Below are positions 8,901 to 15,417 of a DNA stretch of 64,000 nt, in pieces (within the stretch, counting starts at the first letter, position 1; each line of letters starts with the position of its first letter). Both the position numbers and the translations under genes were made by a program. The notes beneath the pieces were generated by a model. It made no database searches and was not told where the DNA came from. It saw only the letters and a list, made by a program, of their open reading frames with translations. This DNA comes from Bradymonas sediminis. GTDB taxonomy: Bacteria > Myxococcota_A > Bradymonadia > Bradymonadales > Bradymonadaceae. The stretch lies in assembly GCF_003258315.1 (NCBI RefSeq), contig NZ_CP030032.1:472001-536000 (forward strand), written 5' to 3'.

Positions 8901-9769
8901 ACTCCGCGCAGCTTTTGGTCGCCCTGGAGGTGCTGCTTGGATTTGCCGCCCGGCATTTGAAATTCGCACAGGCGCTCCAGGGGCCGATGCGCCCGATCTT
9001 CGTCGGTACGCCCCCCGAGCAGGAGTTGGCGCGTCGTGTCCTGGAGGCGCCGGTCTTCGCCACGCGCCATCGCCTACCGGTTGGCGCCATGAACTTTCTT
9101 CGCCAGGCATTGATTGAGCGCTACCGGGGCCAAAGGCTTGCCCCGGCCTCGCGTCTGGAGTTGCGCGAGGACGCCCCGGAAGTGCTCGCACGCTGGCTTG
9201 AGCGTCTGGTGGGGCGCATCCATGCGATGTCTCGGCGCCCGCAGCCGACTTCGACACCGTCTGCGCCGGCACCGCCGACGCCGTCTGCGCCGGCACCGCC
9301 GACGCCGTCTGCGCCAGCCGGCGGGCACCAACTCGCTGCGGCACCGCTGGCGCGCCGACTCGAGCGTTTGCTGGCTCAATTTCGCCCGGACTCCCTGGCC
9401 GAATCCCAGGCTCAGGAGCAAGCCGGCCAGGCGGGCGATCACCAGACGCGCATCGTTATCTTTGACTTCGATGGCCCGGCGCCGCAGGGCATTTTCCCGG
9501 CTGCGGTCAATTCGCAGATATATTTGCGCCAAAATGATGAGCCGTTTTTCTATATCGGCCACCAACCGCCCTATCTGCTGATTAACCAGAATAGCCCGGT
9601 CGTGCAGCGCGCGCTCGAGGCCGTCCCCGGCGACGATACCCCAGTGGCCTGGCTGCTATTAGCCGTCTACGCCCATATCAATTACCTCCTCACTCCGGTG
9701 ACCAACGACCACGAGTTTGGGTTCCAACGCCGCGTCCTCGACGCGCTGCGGGCCGGGGAGTTGCGTTGA
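5918..9769 (+). CDS. giant pseudo-GHKL protein, partner of the 4130 ATPase
   Basis: 1283 residues from ATG 5918. An upstream TTG at 5870 would add 16 residues but looks less likely. Residues about 45-115 align with the GHKL fold: ELIQAAIASGATHVDM has the shape of an N-box, but the metal-binding Asn and the Asp are Ala. The G1 position reads SYVGGGFS without its Asp, and the G2 position reads RQLALGVNALM. ATP hydrolysis is therefore unlikely. The middle is long, hydrophilic and unrecognised. Residues about 1108-1135 are a Pro/Ala/Ser/Thr linker built from 24-bp DNA repeats (9257-9316), followed by a C-terminal domain of about 150 residues. It ends one base before the convergent gene at 9771. 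Function unknown; regulation of the upstream ATPase is an inference. Confidence 0.78.
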   Translation: MSNIDAIIARSRQAGEFSERKSFQVSRERAIRKMREFALADPHYYVLELIQAAIASGATHVDMQIDDDTFILSYVGGGFSEGELTALFDFLFAAKSDVSTGAIRQLALGVNALMRFEPDQIILESGDGTLAGTTRVEINPGRDLVEVGTPEAALNGSFLRAQGLRRRKVRGQSSLIETPYGPRECSAIEERCLAAPVPILVNSHPVFGYTSIRSPRLIGYDDVIKFDEGELYGSIGVARQVHNQVFKLLTWGVWVESVHFPLVEGKAYGGIVTYNHLNKTADHSAIVQDKRLSDLWAQLRTYAHMAASDGARGEGFRLKFLGGDTLEPRHIRLVLDAHSCLLVVEPSVEADTLAGLRALRIGQALSAPVFSASAADGQILEDLAGPNIRVIRFEDLKESDEAIFNQALVTPPERPWLLGVREMPAMRAGVLAAQLKEAAFAAQLQRAEGEQDGEDAPGQGRLLERLGGARSQYNVRIYTPMRLPRAARSGGADGSALGVWVRVVALERVVWEGAVENPYAGHFIEIDAPVDLPSDLLAANPFDPSQVLAESIARAIVAGAQKSLEETSAQALEQLSHAPTLPNTAGAYIALAALLRDSTMQIRAGQNAQGAAIRFDLRGASKQHNLGELELFSTLDGRTINLRELESIMAHTGGLVYGTVPEVPANLDGLDQSRILALDPRSEALLVELVGHGAYIRVDARERLARSSDRRWEVRDLAFGLRAYPNAPLLVEPAPGSSGEASGAALPDEAVIKELVQALYRTLVDGLGDPRREEAEEARRQAARHLRHFVCWRRLYQPHAPTYGVEQLGLFWDEQFREVSLAQILQGFQRFGRIVMLDGRVSENPQAPGSADPNHVPRALMLNPWSFRLLRPLGTLVGAFEAGEEGAESGPIPQDWSNRAAMVAIRELDTRYYKGRIGLPKASVEAPNIRVISVDKRRVALLRQSSIEFGLVGVVELKQPSDDWGETLKKLDAALRAESTALLSDMLARLAGFEDSAQLLVALEVLLGFAARHLKFAQALQGPMRPIFVGTPPEQELARRVLEAPVFATRHRLPVGAMNFLRQALIERYRGQRLAPASRLELREDAPEVLARWLERLVGRIHAMSRRPQPTSTPSAPAPPTPSAPAPPTPSAPAGGHQLAAAPLARRLERLLAQFRPDSLAESQAQEQAGQAGDHQTRIVIFDFDGPAPQGIFPAAVNSQIYLRQNDEPFFYIGHQPPYLLINQNSPVVQRALEAVPGDDTPVAWLLLAVYAHINYLLTPVTNDHEFGFQRRVLDALRAGELR

Positions 9770-9770
9770 G

Positions 9771-10775
9771 TTAAGCCGGCGCCTCAATCTCCATGGCCTC
9801 GGCCAATAACTCATAGGAGCGAAGTCGTGCTTCGGGGCTGTGCAGGATCGTGGTGACCATCAGCTCGTCGGCCTGGTTGTCTTTGGCGAAGGCGCCGAGT
9901 TTGGCGCGAAGGGTCTCGGGGCTGCCGACGAAATTTCGCCTGCGCCCGTCCTCGATGATCGAGCGCTCAAACGCGCTGTATTCGCGCTTGCTGGCCTCCT
10001 CGGGCGGGGTGAGCGGCACGAATTGGCCGCGGCGCAGGTTCACCTGCATCAGATCGCCGGTGCTCGCCAAAAAGTCCGCTTCAGCGTCGGTCTCGGCGCA
10101 GACCACCGAAACCGCCAGGATCACATGCGGTTTAGGGAAGCGCTCAGACGGCACGAAATTGTCGCGATAAGCTGCCAGCGCCGGCCCCGCAGGGGTCTGG
10201 CTAAAATGACTCGCAAAACTATAACCCAGCCCCTGCTGCCCCGCGAATTTCGCGCTCGCCCCGCTCGACCCCAACAGCCAGATCGGCGGCAGGTCGACGT
10301 CCCCCGGCATCACCCGGATCGACGCGAATGGGTGCTCCGGCGGGAAGCCGCCGCTCGACAATAACATCAGCTCCTGGAGCTGCTCGGCGAATTTCGACGG
10401 GTCGAAGGAGCGCAGCGCGCGCACCGTCGTCTGGTCGGTCCCCGGCGCTCGCCCAATGCCCAGATCGACGCGCCCCGGGTAGAGCGCCTCAAGCGTGTGA
10501 AAACTCTCCGCCACTTTGAGCGGCACATGATTCGGCAGCATGATGCCGCCCGAACCCACGCGAATCGTCCGGGTCGCCGAGGCCACATGCGCCATCAGCA
10601 GCTCCGGCGAAGAGCTCGCGATGCTCGGCATGCCGTGGTGCTCGGCGAACCAGACGCGCGTATAGCCCAGGGCCTCAGCCCGCTGGGCCAGGGTGACGCT
10701 ATTTTGAAGAACTTCAGAGGATGTTTGGCCTTCGCCCACGGGGGCGAGGTCGAGGATGGAGAGTTTGTGGGTCAT
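9771..10775 (-). CDS. LLM-class flavin-dependent oxidoreductase (luciferase-like)
   Basis: 334 residues, the usual length. It begins with LSILDLAPVGEG, typical of the MsnO8-type LLM subgroup, followed by WFAEHHGMPSIASSSPELL, VGSGGIMLPNHVPLKVAE and DLGIGRAPGTD, which are hallmarks of bacterial-luciferase-like monooxygenases that bind FMN or F420. GAGG lies about 7 bases before the ATG. The protein is cytosolic. The substrate cannot be told from sequence. It is convergent with the pseudo-GHKL gene and is probably not in its operon. Confidence 0.9.
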   Translation of the reverse strand: MTHKLSILDLAPVGEGQTSSEVLQNSVTLAQRAEALGYTRVWFAEHHGMPSIASSSPELLMAHVASATRTIRVGSGGIMLPNHVPLKVAESFHTLEALYPGRVDLGIGRAPGTDQTTVRALRSFDPSKFAEQLQELMLLSSGGFPPEHPFASIRVMPGDVDLPPIWLLGSSGASAKFAGQQGLGYSFASHFSQTPAGPALAAYRDNFVPSERFPKPHVILAVSVVCAETDAEADFLASTGDLMQVNLRRGQFVPLTPPEEASKREYSAFERSIIEDGRRRNFVGSPETLRAKLGAFAKDNQADELMVTTILHSPEARLRSYELLAEAMEIEAPA

Positions 10776-10875
10776 TGCGATGCCTCAACATATTTGAAGG
10801 AGGGAGTTATCTGCAGGTGGGGTACAACCACGCGCAGATATCTAAACACCGGATGAAATAAATCCAGCGCCTCCT

Positions 10876-11757
10876 TTATGCCGGGGTCTTTTGCTCTGGT
10901 GGCGCCGAGCGCTGACGCAAGGTCTGCATCGCGGTCTCGAGCCCGGTGTGAACCTCCGCGCTCGGCACGCGCTCGCGATGGCATTCGGGGCAAAGCGATG
11001 CCTCGGCGCGCAGGTGATAGCCGCAGCTCTCGCAGGGCACGCGCGCCCGCTGGTCGGCGGCGCGCTCGGCGCTGCGCGCGACGAAGGTGAGCACGGCGAA
11101 GAGAACCGTGCTCAAAAGGAGGACGCCAAAGCCAATAAGCGGCAACAAAGGAAGCAGGACCAACACGCCCACCACGCCGCCGGTCTCGAGCTTCGCCCAG
11201 AGGCCGCCGAGGTCGAAATCATCGACGAAATCCAATAGTTGCGAGCGCATCCAGGTCAGCCCGAGGTTCAGGGCGACCGCCGCGCCGATGATGCCGCCCT
11301 GCAGGCCGAGGCTCTGCTCGGTCGTCGCAGCGCCGGCGGTTGCGCCCAATAAGCCCGTCGTGGCCTGTGTTAGGTTGGCGGCGGTGTCGGGGGCGGCGAC
11401 GGCGTCGTTGATGAGTCCGGCGGCTTCGGCCTCGGGCATGCCGAGGGCGGCGAAGAGCAGGGCGGCGCTGAACGCGCCGAAGGCCCCGGTGATATTATCG
11501 ACCCCGACGTCGCGCAGCACCCCCGCGATGTCCGGGTCGTGTTTGGCCGCGATCTCGGCGCCGGCCAGAACCCCCGCGACCACCAACGCCGCCGGCGACA
11601 CCAGCCATTGCATCGCCTGCGGCAGGCTCGCCAGGTCCTGATGCACCAGGACCGCCACGACGATCTGCACGCCCCAAAAAGTCGCGGCCGGGCGCGCGGC
11701 GGACGTGATGGCCGGGCCGAATATCATCGCCAAAAATCGTAATAATTGCAGCTCCAT
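10876..11757 (-). CDS. DUF4126-like membrane protein with C-terminal zinc ribbon
   Basis: About 293 residues from the ATG at 11757 (MELQLLRFLAMIFGP); a longer frame to 11892 overlaps the upstream gene and is not favoured. Several hydrophobic helices (about residues 15-35, 50-65, 95-110, 165-180, 200-235) suggest an integral inner-membrane protein, and the layout recalls the DUF4126 family. The C-terminal cytosolic part has CESCGYHLRAEASLCPEC, a zinc ribbon. The gene starts 19 bp after the stop of the upstream zinc-ribbon membrane gene, so the two form an operon. Function unknown. Confidence 0.75.
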   Translation of the reverse strand: MELQLLRFLAMIFGPAITSAARPAATFWGVQIVVAVLVHQDLASLPQAMQWLVSPAALVVAGVLAGAEIAAKHDPDIAGVLRDVGVDNITGAFGAFSAALLFAALGMPEAEAAGLINDAVAAPDTAANLTQATTGLLGATAGAATTEQSLGLQGGIIGAAVALNLGLTWMRSQLLDFVDDFDLGGLWAKLETGGVVGVLVLLPLLPLIGFGVLLLSTVLFAVLTFVARSAERAADQRARVPCESCGYHLRAEASLCPECHRERVPSAEVHTGLETAMQTLRQRSAPPEQKTPA

Positions 11758-11776
11758 CGCACACCTACTCAACGCT

Positions 11777-12469
11777 TCAGGGGATAAGCTCGGTGAGAAC
11801 CTCGGCGATCGCGCTGACCCCGGGGATATCGGCATTGGCCAGCATATAAGCCGCGCCCACCACCACGGCGACCGTCGCCGCCAACGCGCCAAACATCATA
11901 AGCAAGACGACCCCGGGCAGCGCCCACTCCGACACCCGCAGGGGTTGGCCCTCGGCCTCCAGGCGCCAGCGTTTCCGAAGAATCGCCAGCCCACCTTCGA
12001 TATAGAGCGCGGTCAACAGCGGCCCGAGCACGCCCAGCACCACCGCGCTCACCCCGATCAGCGGGACAATCGCCACGTTGATGACCACCGCGCTCATCGC
12101 GATCGCCGTGCCCAGCAGCCGCATGCTCACGCGCGCCAGAACCCGGCGCGCCGGCGACAGCCAGATAAGCCCGCGCCTGAGCACGATGATATGCAGAATA
12201 AACAGCGCCGCCACCTGCACCACCACCTGCAACAGCGGCACCACGCCCGCCAAAAAACTCGCCAGCGCCACCAGCGCATACCCCCGAAGCCGCCAATTCT
12301 GCTGGCGCGATTGCAGCGTCTCCAGAATATCGCCGCCCCGAAACCCCAGCGGCGAGCCGCACTGGGCGCAGTCGGCCTCGCGCACGATGGCAGTGTGTGA
12401 GACCCGCTCCGCGCAGCGTCCGCAGCGACCCGCGGCGAGTAATTTCATTTGGTGGTTCGATTGGTGCAT
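11777..12469 (-). CDS. small membrane protein with N-terminal zinc ribbon
   Basis: 230 residues from the ATG at 12469, chosen because AAGGA lies 6 bases upstream. An upstream extension would run into the repeat region at 12567-12778. Residues 8-40 contain CGRC and CAQCGSPLGF, two CxxC knuckles. Four or five hydrophobic helices follow (about residues 60-90, 105-150, 180-220). Its neighbour at 10876 carries its zinc ribbon at the other end. They are probably co-expressed subunits of one membrane assembly. No known family name is assigned. Confidence 0.72.
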   Translation of the reverse strand: MHQSNHQMKLLAAGRCGRCAERVSHTAIVREADCAQCGSPLGFRGGDILETLQSRQQNWRLRGYALVALASFLAGVVPLLQVVVQVAALFILHIIVLRRGLIWLSPARRVLARVSMRLLGTAIAMSAVVINVAIVPLIGVSAVVLGVLGPLLTALYIEGGLAILRKRWRLEAEGQPLRVSEWALPGVVLLMMFGALAATVAVVVGAAYMLANADIPGVSAIAEVLTELIP

Positions 12470-12566
12470 GAGGTCCTTGGCGTAACTTGCAATCACCATA
12501 TCGGATCGTGGGCGGTTGTGCGATCGGCGTGGTGATGCGCTCACGGATAGCCGGTATGTGGCCAAA

Positions 12567-12681
12567 GCGCCCAAAAGAACGACCCCAGCGGGCTCGCCCC
12601 GCTGGTGAGCGAGATTGCCGGCCAGAAGCGGCGCCCAAAAGAACGACCCCAGCGGGCTCGCCCCGCTGGTGAGCGAGATTG
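12567..12681. repeat. 51-bp direct repeat, two copies containing a hairpin
   Basis: The same 51 bases occur at 12567-12617 and 12631-12681, separated by 13 bp. Each copy contains the palindrome AGCGGG-CTCG-CCCGCT. The repeats lie in the 371-bp gap between the zinc-ribbon operon and DNA polymerase IV, where no gene is supported. Confidence 0.9.
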
Positions 12682-12693
12682 ATAGCCAGTGGC

Positions 12694-12778
12694 GCGTCGA
12701 GTTGGCGTGGCGTGACGTTTTGTAACGCATCGAGTTGGCGTGGCGTGGTGTTTTGTGGCGTATCGGGTTGGCGGGGCG
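12694..12778. repeat. 33-bp tandem repeat, 2.6 copies
   Basis: Units at 12694-12726 and 12727-12759, with a partial third at 12760-12778, share the core CGAGTTGGCGTGGCGTG. The array directly follows the 51-bp repeats. The rest of the gap to 12840 holds a short hairpin (AGCCGG-GCAAG-CCGGCT near 12802-12818) and no gene. Confidence 0.85.
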
Positions 12779-12840
12779 CTGTTGGCCGTCAGTTGATTCA
12801 CCAGCCGGGCAAGCCGGCTGGGGTCTTTGCGCGGGCGCGC

Positions 12841-14085
12841 CTATTCGCCCGGCTTTTGGCCCGACGAATTCCCCAGATGCTCGCCAAATAACGACTGCGC
12901 CGGCCCCTTCTCCACCGACGCACGTCCGATCTTATCGCCGAATTTGTCCCGAATGGCGTCCATCGTCTTCTCGAGCGTGGCTTCCTTGGCTACGTCGGTT
13001 TTGGGGGCTGCGCTGGGGCGCGGGGCGAAGAGGCCGAGCTGGACGCTGTCTTCGGGTTTGGCCAGGTCAAACCCGGCGGCGCCGACCAGGCGGATGGGGC
13101 GGTCGAGGTCCAGAGAGTTGAGCAGGTGGCGGGTGGTCTCAAAGAGGGTGCGCGCGTCGTCGCACGCGCGGGGGAGTGCGCCCTGGCGGGTGCGCAGTTG
13201 GAAATTCTCGCTATAGCGCAATTTCACCCGCGCCGAGCGCGCGCGTACGTCGCGTTTTCTGAGCGCCTTGGCGACCTCTTCGCATTGTTCGCGCAGGAAT
13301 TTTTCGACCTGCTCGCGCCCCTGGATATCCACCATGAGCGTGGTCTCGGAGCCGATGGATTTGCGCTCGCGGTCGGCCACCACGGGGCGGTCGTCCTGGC
13401 CGGCGGCCAATTGCTTGAGTTTATAAGCTCTTGATTTGCCTAATAAATGGGCGAGCCGGTGGGCGTCGGCCTGGCGCAGGTCCTCGAAGGTCAGGATCTT
13501 CTGGGAGTATAGCTTCTGCGCGGTCTTCTCGCCCACGCCCCACATCTTTCGCACCGGCATGGGGCCGAGCAGGTCGAGCTCGGTGCCCGGGCGGATGAAG
13601 CTGACGCCGTCGGGCTTTTGCATGGGGCTTGCGAGCTTGGCCATGAATTTATTGGCCCCGATGCCCACCGAGCAGGTCAGCCCGTCGGTGACATCAAAGA
13701 CGTCGCGCTTGATCGCCTGGGCGGTCTCCACCGGCGGGCCAAAGATGGCCTCGCTGCCGGTCATATCCAAAAACGCCTCGTCGAAGCTCAGCGGCTCGAC
13801 CAGCGGGCTATAATCGGCGAAGACCTCCATGATATCGGCGCTCACCGCCCGGTATTTTTCGATATTTGGTGGGATGACCACGGCCTCGGGGCATTGGCGC
13901 AGCGCCTTCGCCATCGGCATGGCGCTGCGCACCCCAAATTTTCGCACCTCGTAGCTCGCCGCGGCCACGACGCCGCGTTTTAAGCCGCCGCCGATAATCA
14001 CCGGGCGGCCGCGCAGGGCGGGGTTATCGCGTTGTTCGACCGAAGCGAAAAACGCGTCCATATCGACGTGGAAGATCAGGCGCAT
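12841..14085 (-). CDS. dinB: DNA polymerase IV
   Basis: 414 residues, close to the usual Y-family length with a C-terminal tail. The N-terminal palm shows HVDMDAFFASVEQ (first catalytic Asp) and SFDEAFLD (catalytic Asp-Glu). The finger region has SYEVRKFGVRSAMPMAKA. The helix-hairpin-helix region has MWGVGEKTAQKL. Near the C-terminus EDSVQLGLF is a match to the beta-clamp-binding consensus. It carries out error-prone translesion DNA synthesis. Transcribed alone; the upstream neighbour is a separate lipoprotein gene. No LexA-type box was identified by eye. Confidence 0.95.
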   Translation of the reverse strand: MRLIFHVDMDAFFASVEQRDNPALRGRPVIIGGGLKRGVVAAASYEVRKFGVRSAMPMAKALRQCPEAVVIPPNIEKYRAVSADIMEVFADYSPLVEPLSFDEAFLDMTGSEAIFGPPVETAQAIKRDVFDVTDGLTCSVGIGANKFMAKLASPMQKPDGVSFIRPGTELDLLGPMPVRKMWGVGEKTAQKLYSQKILTFEDLRQADAHRLAHLLGKSRAYKLKQLAAGQDDRPVVADRERKSIGSETTLMVDIQGREQVEKFLREQCEEVAKALRKRDVRARSARVKLRYSENFQLRTRQGALPRACDDARTLFETTRHLLNSLDLDRPIRLVGAAGFDLAKPEDSVQLGLFAPRPSAAPKTDVAKEATLEKTMDAIRDKFGDKIGRASVEKGPAQSLFGEHLGNSSGQKPGE

Positions 14086-14164
14086 GATAGAGCCGGCGAG
14101 GGGGCCGGGATGTGCAGGGAAGGAGGGTGCCCCGGGCGATACACTGCCCGGGGCGAGGGTTTAT

Positions 14165-14656
14165 TTAAGGGTTGAAATCGTCTTCTTGGCCGGCGCCGTC
14201 GAGGTCGTCGGCGTCTTCGGCCTCATCCGGGTCACAGGTATAGACGCATTGCAGGTCCACGCAGTCCATCTCGCCGGCGCACTCGGGGGCGTCCAGGCCC
14301 GCGCAATCCTCGACCACGTCGCAGGCCTGGGCATAGGTATGCGACTGATTCGACTCCTCGGCGTCCGGGTCTTCCATATCCGCGGCGTCGACGTTGGGGC
14401 GATTGATGACGATGGGCTGGGCGTCGTCATCGCCGTCGCCCAGGCCCAGGTCGATGGGACCCGCTTGAGCGGCCTCGGTATTCTGACTCTCGGCGGCGTT
14501 ATCCGCCGCGCGCTGGGGGGCTTCATCGCGCTCGACTTCTTCCTCGTCGACGCTCGAATAGCTTGTGCGCGGCGCGGGTTTGGCTTTCGGTGACGCGCAT
14601 GCGCTGAAGGTGAAAAGTCCGAGGCCTAAAACGAGGAGTGCGATACGACGACTCAT
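14165..14656 (-). CDS. small acidic lipoprotein with C-terminal Cys cluster
   Basis: 163 residues. The signal peptide has lipobox FSAC (C20). The middle is very acidic and low in complexity (DEEEVERDE, GLGDGDDDA, AADMEDPDAEE). The C-terminal 60 residues hold six Cys in CDVVEDCAGL, CAGEMDCVDLQCVYTC. This is typical of small Myxococcota-type surface lipoproteins. AAGGA sits 6 bases before the ATG. No function is known. Confidence 0.8.
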   Translation of the reverse strand: MSRRIALLVLGLGLFTFSACASPKAKPAPRTSYSSVDEEEVERDEAPQRAADNAAESQNTEAAQAGPIDLGLGDGDDDAQPIVINRPNVDAADMEDPDAEESNQSHTYAQACDVVEDCAGLDAPECAGEMDCVDLQCVYTCDPDEAEDADDLDGAGQEDDFNP

Positions 14657-14782
14657 AGAAAATCCTTAGTATTTTATCAAATCGGCCCGAGTGACCAGGC
14701 GTTAATATCTATTATCGAATGACTTAATAGCCGAAATCACGACGTCGTGCGCGTTCGGATGAAAAACTTATTTGGACCCAAC

Positions 14783-15196
14783 TTAAGAGCGCGTCGCGAC
14801 CCACGCAATGCACCAACCCCTGGGGTTGAACTTCCCCGCCATAATCGCGCAACCGCCACAGCCCTCGCCGCTGACTGGCTTCCAATGCAGGCAATTGGCG
14901 CAATCCTGGGCGGGTTTTGGGGTCTGCTCGACGTATTTGAGCTGCTCGCGCGTGCTGATTTCGGCGGCGTTCAAACCGCTGGTGTCCGAGCAGTCGAGCG
15001 CGCCCGCGTCGCCCGGGGCGCTTGCATCAACGGTGGGCTCGGTCGTCACGTCCTCTGTGGCGTTGCTCGCCCCATAAGCCGTGGTGCAGCCGCTAAGGGC
15101 GAGTCCAGAGGCTGCGCCCAGGAGCGCCGCGCGACGAATGAAATCGCGGCGATTAAGCTGCGCGTCTGGTTTTCTCGCTCCCTTTCGTGCCTGCAT
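14783..15196 (-). CDS. Tat-exported HiPIP-like iron-sulfur lipoprotein
   Basis: 137 residues from the ATG at 15196, chosen because GAGG lies 7 bases upstream and the length equals its paralogue at 17769. The twin-arginine motif NRRDFIRRAALLG begins at residue 15 and is followed by lipobox LSGC (C37). The C-terminus has the high-potential iron-sulfur protein pattern: CANC, then CGGC, then NPRGWCIAWVA, giving four Cys for one 4Fe-4S cluster. Known: HiPIPs are soluble or anchored periplasmic one-electron carriers. Inferred: folded in the cytosol with its cluster, exported by Tat and lipid-anchored. Confidence 0.85.
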   Translation of the reverse strand: MQARKGARKPDAQLNRRDFIRRAALLGAASGLALSGCTTAYGASNATEDVTTEPTVDASAPGDAGALDCSDTSGLNAAEISTREQLKYVEQTPKPAQDCANCLHWKPVSGEGCGGCAIMAGKFNPRGWCIAWVATRS

Positions 15197-15417
15197 ATAT
15201 TGCCTCGATTTACCCATACAAAACTAAGAATCAAACGCCGGCGATTATAGAAGGTCGCTCAACTTTTGTATATGCGTGCGATATTTATCGCCCGGACGAT
15301 CGCCGTGGGCACGCGGCGCGCGCCGCCGCCATGGAGGCTTCGATGCGCCGCATGCTATAGGATCGCCGGGCGCAGGGCCGCCGTCAGCGTTTATCACCGA
15401 GCAAGAAGGGGCAGAAA

